Source of the DNA: Viridibacterium sp047600765
GTDB taxonomy: Bacteria; Pseudomonadota; Gammaproteobacteria; Burkholderiales; Rhodocyclaceae
DNA length: 64,000 nt
Assembly: GCA_047600765.1 (NCBI GenBank)
Contig: JASGKF010000001.1
Span: 434,001-498,000, forward strand
Direction: 5' to 3'
In this document: in pieces, positions 9,169-20,583 of the stretch
Numbering within the stretch: position 1 is the first letter of the stretch
Layout of the letters: every line of letters starts with the position of its first letter
Notes under the pieces: generated by a model
Databases searched by the model: none
What the model saw: only the letters and a program-made list of their open reading frames with translations
What the model was told of the DNA's origin: nothing
Made by a program: the position numbers and the translations under genes

Positions 9169-10029
9169 GTGACTACCCGCCTCCTCAAGCTCATTCACTG
9201 GCTCAACCGCATCGCTCGTCCGATTGCGGCGGTACTGGGTATCGGCCTTCTGATCCTGGTTGCAGTGCTGGATGCCGTCACGGGGCCTGCGCTGGCCCTG
9301 TCCATCCTCTACCTGGGCCCCATCGCCCTGATCGCTTGGCGGCTGGAGCGCGGCGCAGCCATCGCCATGGCCATCATTGCCGGCCTCGTGCACGCCCTGC
9401 TCAACCCGCACAGCATCCGCTCGGACGCCAGCTCGCTGATCGCGATCTGGAACGTCATTATCCTGTGCGCGATATTTACCGTGTTCGCCGTAATCATCTG
9501 CGAGCTCAACCGTCTGCTCGAAAAAGAGCGCGACCTCGCGCGCACCGACTTCCTCACCGGCACACGCAACCGCATGGCATTCCTCAGGGAAGTCGACCAG
9601 GAAATCCTGCGTGCAGTGCGTCATGGCCAACCGATCTCACTGGTGTATGTCGACCTCGACAATTTCAAGGCGATCAACGACCGCCTCGGTCATCGCGAAG
9701 GTGATCGCCTGCTGATGGCCGTCGGCCAGACCCTCATGCAGACGATTCGCGGCATCGACACGGTGTCACGCCTCGGTGGCGATGAGTTTGTCGTGCTGCT
9801 GCCCAACGCCGATTCGGAAGCTGCGGCCACTGTCGCGCCACGCATCCGTCAGGCCCTGCTGGCACGGATGAAGCTGGACCTGTGGCCCGTCACTTTCAGC
9901 ATCGGCGTGCTGACCTGCCCTATCCCCCCAGGCTCGGCCGAACAGCTGATCCACCGCGCCGACGAGCTGATGTATCGCGCCAAACTGCAGGGCAAAGACA
10001 GGCTGGTGTTTTCGGTGCAGAGCGCCTGA
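9169..10029 (+). CDS. Membrane diguanylate cyclase (GGDEF) with inhibitory site
   Basis: A 286-residue protein starting at GTG. Four hydrophobic helices (about 18-37, 40-58, 62-80, 90-110) precede a GGDEF domain from about residue 122. The active-site signature GGDEF is intact at 203-207, and RGID at 194-197 lies exactly five residues before it. That spacing defines the RxxD product-inhibition site. It should therefore make c-di-GMP from two GTP with feedback control. There is no EAL domain. The N-terminal membrane part is not a named sensor I recognise. A strong terminator follows. Confidence 0.92.
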   Translation: MTTRLLKLIHWLNRIARPIAAVLGIGLLILVAVLDAVTGPALALSILYLGPIALIAWRLERGAAIAMAIIAGLVHALLNPHSIRSDASSLIAIWNVIILCAIFTVFAVIICELNRLLEKERDLARTDFLTGTRNRMAFLREVDQEILRAVRHGQPISLVYVDLDNFKAINDRLGHREGDRLLMAVGQTLMQTIRGIDTVSRLGGDEFVVLLPNADSEAAATVAPRIRQALLARMKLDLWPVTFSIGVLTCPIPPGSAEQLIHRADELMYRAKLQGKDRLVFSVQSA

Positions 10030-10043
10030 ATCACTCGAAAAGG

Positions 10044-10068
10044 GCCACGCACTGCGTGGCTTTTTTTA
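10044..10068 (+). terminator. Intrinsic terminator after the diguanylate cyclase gene
   Basis: GCCACGC and GCGTGGC arms (10044-10050, 10054-10060) enclose an ACT loop and are followed directly by seven T. Confidence 0.9.
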
Positions 10069-10288
10069 TGGCAACACCTCCCGGCAGCACCCTTTCAGCC
10101 AGCCTTCACCGCAGTCCGTCCTCAACGGTACTCGCCGCGTGCAGCCACCGGCCGCTCTACGGTGACCTACATATGATGACGGCCGATAAAATCAGAAAAC
10201 TTTATGCGTCTTCGCAGGTCAAGCACTCTCAGTCCGCCACACGAACTGCCGTTAATCCTTTTTGCACTCAACGCAGCGACCCGACACG

Positions 10289-11242
10289 ATGAACGCACCC
10301 CTCACCCCCGCCGTCAGCACGCCTGCACAGGCCAGCGCCCTCGCCCATCGCATCCTCGATCAGCTGGGCCAGATCGTGCTCGGCAAGCCCGCCGTGCTGC
10401 GCCTCTCGCTGACCTGCCTGCTGGCGCGCGGCCACTTGCTCATCGAAGATCAGCCCGGCGTCGGCAAGACCACGCTGGCGCATGCACTGGCCGTGACGCT
10501 GGGCTTGCGGTTCCAGCGCGTGCAATTCACCAGCGACCTGCTGCCGGCGGACCTCATCGGCGTGTCGATCTTCGATGCACGCGAACAGCTGTTCCGCTTC
10601 CATCCGGGCCCTGTGTTCTCGCAAGTGCTGCTGGCTGACGAGATCAATCGCACGACGCCCAAGACGCAGAGCGCCCTGCTCGAAGCCATGGAGGAGCGGC
10701 AGGTCACCGTCAACGGCAAACCGCACCCACTGCCCGAACCCTTCTTCGTCATCGCGACGCAGAACCCGTCACACCAGATCGGCACCTTCCCGCTGCCCGA
10801 ATCGCAGCTCGATCGTTTCCTCATGCGCCTGTCGATTGGCCTGCCCGACGCGGCGGCCGAACGTGCCCTGCTCGCCGGACAGGATCGCCGCGAGATGCTG
10901 CAACAACTCACGCCGCTCACCGATGCCGCCAGCCTCGGCGCGCTGCAAAGCGTGGTCACCGGCATCCATGTCAGCGATCGTCTGCTTGACTACGTGCAAG
11001 CCCTGCTCACCGCCAGCCGCAGCATGAGCGGTGTGGCACAAGGCCTGTCACCACGCAGCGGCATCGGCCTGCTGGCCGCTGCGCGCGCCTGGGCGCTGCT
11101 CGCCGGGCGCGACCATGTGTTGCCCGAAGACGTGCAGGCCGTGCTGCCCAGCGTGGCCGGACACCGCCTGCATGGCGGCGGCACGGTCGGTGCTGGCGAA
11201 GGCGTAGTGCGCAGCCTGATCGAATCGGTCGCCATCGCCTGA
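10289..11242 (+). CDS. MoxR-family AAA+ ATPase
   Basis: About 317 residues. Walker A DQPGVGKT is at about 54-61, Walker B LLADEINRT near 115, and the MoxR segment ALLEAMEERQVTVNG follows it. The C-terminal helical lid is present. MoxR ATPases act as chaperone-like remodelers, often with DUF58/VWA partners. Here DUF58 and TgpA genes follow within 10 bp and by overlap, so this is a MoxR-DUF58-transglutaminase operon. ATG 10289 is preferred over an upstream TTG at 10262. The roughly 260-bp gap upstream holds the terminator at 10044 and an A+T-richer stretch that may contain the promoter. Confidence 0.92.
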   Translation: MNAPLTPAVSTPAQASALAHRILDQLGQIVLGKPAVLRLSLTCLLARGHLLIEDQPGVGKTTLAHALAVTLGLRFQRVQFTSDLLPADLIGVSIFDAREQLFRFHPGPVFSQVLLADEINRTTPKTQSALLEAMEERQVTVNGKPHPLPEPFFVIATQNPSHQIGTFPLPESQLDRFLMRLSIGLPDAAAERALLAGQDRREMLQQLTPLTDAASLGALQSVVTGIHVSDRLLDYVQALLTASRSMSGVAQGLSPRSGIGLLAAARAWALLAGRDHVLPEDVQAVLPSVAGHRLHGGGTVGAGEGVVRSLIESVAIA

Positions 11243-11251
11243 CGCTGCCGC

Positions 11252-12244
11252 ATGCTGAGCACTGCACTGCGTTCGCTCCGCCAGCAGATGCGCCGCTGGA
11301 TGCAGCGCGTTGCCGGCCCCGAGCCGCAACCCATCCTGTTGCCGCAGCGGCGCGTGTATGTGCTGCCGACGGCTGCCGGGCTTGGCGTGGTCGTCATGCT
11401 GTGCCTGATGCTGCTGGCAGCCGTGAACTACAACCTGTCGCTGGCCTACGCCTTCACCTTCCTGATCGCTGGCGCCGGTGTTGCGCACATCCTCGCCACC
11501 TGGCGCAACCTGGTCGGGCTGCGCATTGCCGTGCAAGCCGATGGCGAATGCTTCGCGGGTGACGCGGCGCGCTTCCGCGTCACGCTGGACAGCCTGCGCC
11601 CCGGCGAACGACATGCCATCCACATACTTGATGAAAGCGGCCAGCTCTTGCTGGAGGCCGACGACGTCAGCCACGCGGCACGCCACGATGCCCTGCTGCG
11701 CCCTGCAAACCGACGCGGCCTCATGCCGGTCGGCCGGCTCACGCTGGAAACCCGCTACCCGCTGGGCTGGGTGCGCGCCTGGAGCTACATCGAGCCGGAT
11801 GCGCAGGCCCTGGTCTATCCGCAACCCGCCGGGGATCTGCCACGCAGCGATTCACGCAGCACGCGGGGAACGCAGGAGCAGGCCCTGATCGGTGGCGGTG
11901 AGGAAGAGTTTGCCGGCCTGCGCGAACGCCGGCCCAGTGACCCGCCATCGCGCATCGCCTGGCGACGCACCGCGCGCGACGGTGAACTGCTGGTGAAAGA
12001 TTTCCATGCCCTGGCGGCAGAAGAAGGTCTCATCGACTGGCACGCCCTGCCCGCCTGGATGGATACCGAGGCGCGCCTGTCCCAGCTCACGCAATGGTTG
12101 CTGCAGGCACAGGCACAGCACGCGCGTCTTTCGCTGCGCCTGCCGGACGGCACGCTGGGCCCGGACAGTTCGCCCCAGCACTACCAGGCCTGTCTGGCAC
12201 GCCTTGCGCTGTTCGGCCTCGATGATGCGGGAGCCGTGCGATGA
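11252..12244 (+). CDS. DUF58 membrane protein
   Basis: A 330-residue protein with two adjacent N-terminal membrane helices (about 38-75). The DUF58 core sits around residues 200-250 (GEEEFAGLRERRPSDPPSRI, then WRRTARDGELLVKDF). This family has a degenerate von Willebrand A-like fold and is almost always linked to MoxR ATPases. It starts 10 bp after moxR, and its stop overlaps the ATG of the transglutaminase gene. The molecular function is unknown. Confidence 0.88.
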   Translation: MLSTALRSLRQQMRRWMQRVAGPEPQPILLPQRRVYVLPTAAGLGVVVMLCLMLLAAVNYNLSLAYAFTFLIAGAGVAHILATWRNLVGLRIAVQADGECFAGDAARFRVTLDSLRPGERHAIHILDESGQLLLEADDVSHAARHDALLRPANRRGLMPVGRLTLETRYPLGWVRAWSYIEPDAQALVYPQPAGDLPRSDSRSTRGTQEQALIGGGEEEFAGLRERRPSDPPSRIAWRRTARDGELLVKDFHALAAEEGLIDWHALPAWMDTEARLSQLTQWLLQAQAQHARLSLRLPDGTLGPDSSPQHYQACLARLALFGLDDAGAVR

Positions 12245-14197
12245 ACGCAGCCGCGTCGACCCCGCGCATTCCGCGCCGCCTCGCCCTGCAGCTGTGTGCG
12301 CTATGCGCGATCTGCCTGTGGCCTTACGTTCTCTTCCAGCCCTGGTACCTGAGCGCCATTTCGGCCTTGCTGCTGCTGTGGCGTGTGGCCTTGGCCTGGC
12401 AGGACCGGCCAGCCGCACCGCAGTGGCTCACCTTGCTGTGCGGTGTGGGGTGCGCAGCCCTGGTCTTCTATGCTTACGGCATTCCCGTTGGACGCCAGCC
12501 TGGCCTGTCCACGCTGTGTCTGCTGATGCCGCTCAAGCTGCTTGAAACCCGGCGCATGCGCGACGTGCGGGCGACGCTGCTGTTGGCTTTTTTCCTGATC
12601 GTCGGCATGTTCGCGCACGAGCAGTCCGCAATCATTGCAAGCGCGGCGGCACTGGCCACACTGAGCTCGCTGACTGTCGCCGCGCTGGCACAACGACCAC
12701 GCGCCTCGGTTCGCTCGGCAGTGAAACTCTCCGCGGGCCTGCTGGGCATGGGCATCCCCTTGATGCTGGTGCTGTTCATCCTGTTCCCGCGTATCGACGG
12801 CCCGCTGTGGGGCATGCCTCTGGATGCCTACAAGACGACCGGACTGTCGAACCGCATGCGCCCCGGCAGCATCAGTCAGCTCATCCAGTCTGGCGAGATC
12901 GCGTTCCGCGCAGCTTTCCGCGACAAGATTCCAGCACCAGCCGAACGCTACTGGCGCGGCCCGGTGTTGACGCACTACGACGGCGCCGAATGGCTGCCAC
13001 AGGCCATGCCACGCGAGAACCAGCAATTCCCCGAAAGCGGACGTGCGTGGCAATACACCGTAACGCTGGAGCCCCACAACCTGCGCTGGCTGCTGGCACT
13101 CGACTACCCCGTCGACAGCGACGCCAGCAAGACCCGCACGGACTACTCGCTGATTGCCCGCGAGCCGGTGCGGCAACGCATCCGCTACGCCGTCACCTCC
13201 CGCCCCGACCTGCACATCGGCCCCGACGAAGACCGGACCAGCCTGCGCATAGCCTTGTGGCTGCCACGCAACTTCGACCCACGCACGCAGGCCGAAGGAC
13301 AACGCATCGCCAGCCAACACATTGACGACAAGTCACGGCTGCAAGCCGCCCTGCAATTCATGCGCGAACGCCGCCTGCAATACACGCTGGACCCGCCCCC
13401 GCTGGGGCGCAACAGCGTTGATGACTTCCTCTTCGTGACCGGCCGCGGATTCTGCGAGCACTTCTCATCCGCCTTCGTCGTGCTGATGCGCGCGGCGGGT
13501 GTGCCCGCACGTGTCGTCACCGGCTATCAAGGCGGCGAGACCAATCCCATCGATGGCACCCTGGTCGTGCGTCAGTCCGACGCACACGCCTGGGCCGAAG
13601 TGTGGCTGCAGGGCCGCGGCTGGCAACGCGTCGAACCCGACAGCGGCCAGCTTCCCGCAACGCATCGACGAGAACGGCTTGCAGGCCAGCCTGCCGCCCG
13701 GTGAGACGCTCTCGGTGCCTTTCGTGGTGCGCACCGATCTCGCCTGGCTGCGCGACCTGCGCTATCGCTGGGAGGCTCTCGGCAACGCATGGAACCAGTG
13801 GGTGCTGGGCTACAACGCACAGCGTCAGGCCGAACTGTTCAAACGCCTGGGCATGCCCGATGCGGACTGGCGCACGCTGGTCAGCCTGATGGCCATCGCG
13901 GGCGGGCTATGGCTGGCCTGGCTGGGCTGGCGATACCGTGCGCGCCGCCCGCAACGCGACGCACTCGACAAGCTCTGGCAACGCTTCTGCCAGCGCCTGG
14001 CACGCGCCGGCCTGCCACGCTTCGGCTGGGAAGGCCCGCAAGATTACATCCGTCGCGCCAGCACGCACTGGCCGGCGCAAGCTGATACCCTGCAAGGCAT
14101 TGCCGACCACTACACGCGCATGCGCTACGGCCCCGGCATCCTTGATGCGGAACGCATGCAGCAACTCCGACAACTCATCGACCGATTCCGTCCATGA
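12241..14197 (+). CDS. tgpA: TgpA-type transglutaminase-like membrane protein (frameshifted as sequenced)
   Basis: The N-terminal part holds several membrane helices (DUF3488, residues about 12-185). A periplasmic transglutaminase core follows, with Cys405 (GRGFCEHFSSAF), His449 (SDAHAWAEVW) and an expected Asp in RVDPTAA. An extra base at about 13634-13635 changes GTCGAC to GTCGAAC exactly at that catalytic Asp codon and ends the first reading at 13704. The remainder (last membrane helix and DUF4129 tail) continues in the next frame to 14197. Deleting one A gives about 651 residues, normal for TgpA. The gene overlaps both neighbours by 4 bp. Confidence 0.88.
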
Positions 14198-15366
14198 CCA
14201 CACGCTCCCCGCTGCACTCCCTGCTGTTCAGCCTCGCACTGCTTCCCGCCGCGAGCATGGCCCAGAACATCCCGATGGCGCCCGCAGCCGACACGAGTGG
14301 AGCCTCACCCGCCGCGGCTTCCGCCCCTGCCGCCAGCGTCACCACAACCACGCCGTCCGCCACGCTTGCAACGCCCCCCGCATCGACCACGGGTTACCTC
14401 GCCCGTCGCGAAGTGCAGGACTTCGTTACCAACCTGACCGAGCGTCTTGGCGTGCCGCGCGCCAGCGTCGAGCAGGCGCTCGCCGAAGCACGCCCGACAC
14501 CGCAGGTCATCGAGCTCATCAAACCGCCAGCCAACCCGCTCGTACGCAGCTGGCAGCGCTACCGTGCGCGCTTCCTCGACACCACGCGCATCAGCGGCGG
14601 ACAGGCCTTCATGCGGGAACACGCCGAAGCTCTCGCCACGGCAGAGACAGCCTATGGCGTACCGAAGGAAATCATCACCGCCATCATCGGCGTCGAAACC
14701 GTCTACGGTCGCAACACCGGCAACTTCCGCGCCCTCGATGCCCTCGCGACGCTGGCCTTCGACTACCCACCGCGCGCCGAGCTGTTCCGCAAGGAACTCG
14801 AAGCCCTCTTCCTGCTGGCTCACGAGCGCAAGGAAGACGTGCGCAGCTACAAGGGCTCGTATGCGGGCGCCATCGGCCTGCCGCAATTCCTGCCCAGCAG
14901 CATCCGCGCCTTTGCAACCGACTTCGACGGTGACGGCCACATCGACCTGCGCGGCAGCCCCAAGGACGCCATCGGCAGTGTCGCCAAGTACCTAGCCGAG
15001 AACGGCTGGAAGCAAGGCGAACGCATCGCCATTCCCGCCCGCCTCGGCGAACGCGCCGACCTCAACACCCTGCTCGCCGCCGGCTTCATCCCCAGCCTGG
15101 GCACCGAACAGCTGGGCCAGAGCGGCGTCAGCAGCAGCCTCGGCGCCAACGAGAAAGCCACCCTCATCGATCTCGTCACCCCGGGCGAAGCCACCGAGTA
15201 CTGGCTGGGACTGCAGAACTTCTACGTCATCACGCGCTACAACAAGTCCAGCTTCTATGCGATGGCGGTCAAGGATCTGGCGGAGGCTTTCACACACCCC
15301 GTTGCGCTGACGACCAAGCCCGCGCGCAAAACCGGGCGGCCTTTGCGCAAGAAGAAAGCGCACTGA
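14194..15366 (+). CDS. mltB: Lytic murein transglycosylase B
   Basis: The 390-residue product has a signal peptide (cleavage near AxA at residues 21-23; no lipobox Cys, so probably periplasmic and soluble) and an Ala/Thr-rich linker. An SLT_2 (GH103) catalytic domain follows from about residue 68. The catalytic Glu168 lies in IIGVETVYGRNTG, and downstream conserved segments include GSYAGAIGLPQFLPSS and DFDGDGHIDL. It cleaves the MurNAc-GlcNAc bond of peptidoglycan with 1,6-anhydro ring formation. Its ATG overlaps the TgpA stop, tying it to the MoxR-DUF58-TgpA operon. A terminator follows. Confidence 0.93.
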   Translation: MTTRSPLHSLLFSLALLPAASMAQNIPMAPAADTSGASPAAASAPAASVTTTTPSATLATPPASTTGYLARREVQDFVTNLTERLGVPRASVEQALAEARPTPQVIELIKPPANPLVRSWQRYRARFLDTTRISGGQAFMREHAEALATAETAYGVPKEIITAIIGVETVYGRNTGNFRALDALATLAFDYPPRAELFRKELEALFLLAHERKEDVRSYKGSYAGAIGLPQFLPSSIRAFATDFDGDGHIDLRGSPKDAIGSVAKYLAENGWKQGERIAIPARLGERADLNTLLAAGFIPSLGTEQLGQSGVSSSLGANEKATLIDLVTPGEATEYWLGLQNFYVITRYNKSSFYAMAVKDLAEAFTHPVALTTKPARKTGRPLRKKKAH

Positions 15367-15378
15367 TCTGCGCCTGAA

Positions 15379-15410
15379 AAAAAGATGCCCGCAAATGCGG
15401 GCATCTTTTT
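15379..15410. terminator. Bidirectional terminator between mltB and the HEXXH gene
   Basis: Fifteen-base arms (15379-15393 and 15396-15410) with a GATGCCCGCA core are flanked by A and T runs. It serves mltB from the left and the minus-strand gene ending at 15409 from the right. Confidence 0.92.
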
Positions 15411-16203
15411 ATATGCTCGAACTTGACTCCGGAGCAAACCACTCCTGCTTCAAATTATCCTTAGCCAAAGACTCCGCATCCAGTTTTGACGGAAACGGAA
15501 TCACGCCGGCCAACCGCATTTTGTTGGCTTGCTCTTCAGCATAGCCATGTGCGTAGTCTTCTTTCAGAAGTGTCGTCTTTTGCGCCCAAGCCTCAAGCTC
15601 AGTCCTTGAGTAATCGAGGTGATGCCCAATCTCGTGCAACAAGGTCCGGTACAAAACTGTATTGCGCAGGGACATCGATGTCGGAGATATCAGAATCGCC
15701 CTTCGCCCGACGGTAACCTCATGTCCGTCGGAGCGCAAACGCCGCAATTCCTTTGCATCCTCAGGAGTCAGTGACTTCCCCCACTTGATTCCGTCAACGG
15801 ACTGCGACTCGATGATAATCGCGCTTCCCCAGAACTGATCTATATCTATCGCAAAGACCGCCCGCCCCCATACATGGGCAAGAACGCGCTGCTTTGTCGT
15901 GGGCTGACGAAAAACAATGAAGTCAAAACTCTTCAGGTCGTCCTCGTCACACCCCTCCAGTACAGCGCAGATATCGTCAATCGAGCACGGATAGAACTGC
16001 CTGGGCAAAGTCGGCTCAACAAAAAACAGCTGTTCCTTGTTTCCAATCTGGCGTTTCACGAGAACGTAGGAAGTCAGCCTCTCCCAATAGCGCACCAACT
16101 GATGGCGAGACTCGGGAATGACAAGCTTGTTGTCTTCCCCATGCCCGTGCGCTTTTGTACCCACATTCCTGTTGCGCTTGCCCGGATTCCAGCCAGCACG
16201 CAT
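15409..16203 (-). CDS. Uncharacterised protein with a zincin-like HEXXH motif
   Basis: A 264-residue protein with no signal peptide or membrane helix. I do not recognise the family. It carries HEIGHHLDY at residues 190-198, the HEXXH zinc-site pattern of zincin metallopeptidases, and YAEEQ at 221-225, where a Glu could be the third ligand about 30 residues on. The N-terminal part is basic and has no recognisable motif. The ATG at 16203 follows GGGAGC. It lies 36 bp after glmM on the same strand, so it is probably co-transcribed. Base composition looks less G+C-rich than in neighbours, which hints at later acquisition. Confidence 0.65.
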   Translation of the reverse strand: MRAGWNPGKRNRNVGTKAHGHGEDNKLVIPESRHQLVRYWERLTSYVLVKRQIGNKEQLFFVEPTLPRQFYPCSIDDICAVLEGCDEDDLKSFDFIVFRQPTTKQRVLAHVWGRAVFAIDIDQFWGSAIIIESQSVDGIKWGKSLTPEDAKELRRLRSDGHEVTVGRRAILISPTSMSLRNTVLYRTLLHEIGHHLDYSRTELEAWAQKTTLLKEDYAHGYAEEQANKMRLAGVIPFPSKLDAESLAKDNLKQEWFAPESSSSI

Positions 16204-16239
16204 CAGCTTAGCTCCCGGCTTGTCCGCTTCACGGCCCCT

Positions 16240-17592
16240 TCAGGCGAAAGCCTTCTCCACCGCATCCGCGATGCTGCGCGCAAGGCGCTCCACCTTCTCG
16301 CCATCGCTGCCTTCGACCATCACGCGCAGCAAGGGCTCGGTGCCAGAGGGGCGCAGCAGCACGCGACCACTGTCGGCCAGCTCGGCTTCGGCTTGCTCTC
16401 GCGCGGTGCGAATGGCGGCATTTGCTGCCCAGTCGAAACCTGCGGGCATGCGCACGTTGATGAGACGCTGCGGATAGAAGACCAGATCTTCGCAGGCCTG
16501 CGCCAGCGTCAGCCCGGTCTGGCACAGTGAAGCCAGCACCTGCAGCGCGGAGATAATGCCGTCGCCCGTCGTATGACGGTCCAGGCAGATGATGTGGCCG
16601 GAATTTTCACCGCCGAGGTTGATGCCCTGCTCGCTCATCATTTCGAGCACGTAACGGTCACCGACCTTTGCACGGTGGAACGCTGCACCAAGACGCTGGA
16701 TCGCGTGTTCGAAACCGAGGTTGCTCATCAGGGTGCCGACAACACCGTCGAGCTTGCCTTGTGCATGCAAGGCCTTGGCAATCACGTAGAGCAGCTTGTC
16801 GCCGTCGTAAACCTCGCCCTTGGCGTCACACATCATCACGCGGTCGGCGTCGCCATCAAGCGAGATGCCGATGTCGGCACCGCTCTTCAGCACGGCAGCG
16901 CTGAGGTTGGACGGCACGGTCGCGCCAACGCCATCGTTGATATTGCGGCCATTGGGTTCCACACCCACGGGCACCACATCGGCGCCCAACTCGTGGAAGA
17001 CCTTGGGTGCAATGTTGTAGGCCGCACCATTGGCGCAGTCGAGCGCGATCTTCAGTCCACGCAGGTCGAGGTCATTCGGGAACGTGCTCTTGCAGAACTC
17101 GATGTAACGGCCCGCCGCATCGTCGATGCGCTTTGCGCGCCCCAGATCAGCGGAGTCGGCGCAGCCCATGGGTTCATCGAGGTAAGACTCGATCAGCAGT
17201 TCAACAGCGTCCGGCAACTTGGTACCAGCGGCAGAGAAAAACTTGATGCCGTTGTCGTAATAGGGATTGTGTGAGGCCGAGATCACCACGCCGGCCTGCA
17301 GGCGCAGGGCACGGGTCAGGTAGGCCACAGCGGGCGTCGGGATCGGGCCAGCGAGGATGACATCCACGCCCGCTGCCGCGAAACCGGCCTCCAACGCAGC
17401 CTCCAGCATGTAGCCCGAGATACGCGTGTCCTTGCCGATCAGCACGCCCGGGTGATCGCCGGGGCGCAGGGTCTTGCCTGCGACGAGCGCCTTGCCGGCT
17501 GCGTAGCCAAGACGCATGACGAAGTCGGGAGTGATGGGGCCTTCACCCACGCGTCCGCGTACGCCATCCGTGCCGAAGTATTTACGGGCCAT
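16240..17592 (-). CDS. glmM: Phosphoglucosamine mutase
   Basis: A 450-residue alpha-D-phosphohexomutase that converts glucosamine-6-phosphate to glucosamine-1-phosphate for UDP-GlcNAc and cell-wall synthesis. The start reads MARKYFGTDGVRG, diagnostic for GlmM. The phosphoserine loop ISASHNPYYDNG is near residue 104-115, the metal loop DGDADR near 241-246, and the sugar-binding GGENSGH further on. The ATG at 17592 is preceded by AAGGAG; a Met five codons upstream is less likely. It lies downstream of folP on the same strand, the common ftsH-folP-glmM order. Confidence 0.97.
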   Translation of the reverse strand: MARKYFGTDGVRGRVGEGPITPDFVMRLGYAAGKALVAGKTLRPGDHPGVLIGKDTRISGYMLEAALEAGFAAAGVDVILAGPIPTPAVAYLTRALRLQAGVVISASHNPYYDNGIKFFSAAGTKLPDAVELLIESYLDEPMGCADSADLGRAKRIDDAAGRYIEFCKSTFPNDLDLRGLKIALDCANGAAYNIAPKVFHELGADVVPVGVEPNGRNINDGVGATVPSNLSAAVLKSGADIGISLDGDADRVMMCDAKGEVYDGDKLLYVIAKALHAQGKLDGVVGTLMSNLGFEHAIQRLGAAFHRAKVGDRYVLEMMSEQGINLGGENSGHIICLDRHTTGDGIISALQVLASLCQTGLTLAQACEDLVFYPQRLINVRMPAGFDWAANAAIRTAREQAEAELADSGRVLLRPSGTEPLLRVMVEGSDGEKVERLARSIADAVEKAFA

Positions 17593-17671
17593 TCCTTGCT
17601 CCTTCATTTCAATTCATTGCCGGTGTGCGCTTGCAGCCAACCACGCCCACCCTGTCATTTCTTTCCCGGCC

Positions 17672-18494
17672 TCAGGCCAGTTGCTCGAGTACCGCCAACG
17701 CATCCCGCGTGGCTGCGACGTCATGCACGCGCAACACCGCCGCACCCTTCTGAGCCGCCAGCAAGGCCGCAGCAGCACTCGCCGCGACGCGCTCCGGCGC
17801 CGGGCGGCCCACGATCGTCACCGAGCATGGTCTTGCGCGACACGCCAACCAGCAAGGGGGCCATGGCGGCCAGTTGCGGCAGGGCCCGGAACAGCGCCTG
17901 GTTGTGGGCAAAACGCTTGCCGAAGCCGAAGCCGGGATCCAGCAGGATACGCTCCCCACCTACCCCGGCTGCGTGCAATTGCTCACTCTGCCCCTGCAAA
18001 AACGCGGCCACTTCGGCCACCACGTCATCGTAGGCCGGTGCGGCCTGCATGGTACGCGGCTCACCCTGCATGTGCATGACGCATACCCCGACGTCGGTAG
18101 CTGCGACGGCCTCCAGCGCGCCCTCGGCACGCAGGGCGTTGATGTCGTTGATCAGCGATGCGCCGGCCTGAATCGCCGCTGACATCAGCGCAGGTTTGAC
18201 GGTGTCAACGGACAAGGGCACACCACAGTCGCGCAGCGCTTCGACGATGGGCAGCACACGATCCATCTCTTCCTGCAGGCTCACCGATGCCGCGCCTGGT
18301 CGCGACGACTCGCCACCGATGTCGAGCAAGGCAGCGCCTTCGCGGATCGCTAGTTCAGCTTGCGCGAGACATTGATCGCGCTGCCCCACCAGCCCGTCAC
18401 CAGAGAACGAATCCGGCGTGACGTTGAGGATGGCCATGATCAGGGGCTTGTCGAGCGCCAGACGGAAGCGACCGCAGTGCAGGATTTTGGGCAT
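17672..18494 (-). CDS. folP: Dihydropteroate synthase (frameshifted as sequenced)
   Basis: FolP condenses p-aminobenzoate with dihydropterin pyrophosphate in folate synthesis and is the sulfonamide target. Motifs in order: IMAILNVTPDSFSGDG, the DIGGESSRPG loop, INDINALR, DPGFGFGKRF and VGVSRKTMLG. The frame then breaks near 17815-17822, and the end (GRPAPERVAASAAAALLA to RVHDVAATRDAL) lies in the next frame to 17672. Removing one base gives about 273 residues, normal length. Loss of an essential folate gene with no second copy in view is unlikely, so a sequence error is favoured. This is the one break with no GTYRAC site. Confidence 0.9.
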
Positions 18495-18521
18495 GGATTG
18501 CAGATGGATAGCGCCAATGAA

Positions 18522-18544
18522 AACGGCCCCGCTGCGGGGCCGTT
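18522..18544 (-). terminator. Hairpin between ftsH and folP
   Basis: AACGGCCCCG and CGGGGCCGTT arms (10 bp) with a CTG loop are followed on the minus strand by TTTTCATT. It lies just past the ftsH stop and before folP, so it could end or dampen transcription into folP-glmM. Confidence 0.7.
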
Positions 18545-18563
18545 CAATCGTGAAGAGTCCGGG

Positions 18564-20465
<1,902 letters not shown>

Positions 20466-20583
20466 GTTGATTCCTCGCTGCCCGCCTGTGCGGGCCTACT
20501 TGTCAGCTACCAGGGGCTATGCCCCGAATGCAGACCCATTCTAAGCCGCTTCGTTCCGTCGATTCAAACCCGTACGGGCGGAA

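Noticed and set aside
10180..10195. GCCGATAA, a perfect FliA -10, before moxR
   Set aside because: No TAAA-type -35 at the right distance and no flagellar link for the gene.
17800..17830. Fitting the folP frameshift to the GTYRAC pattern
   Set aside because: No single-base change there yields GTYRAC and the expected reading, so it was left as an exception.
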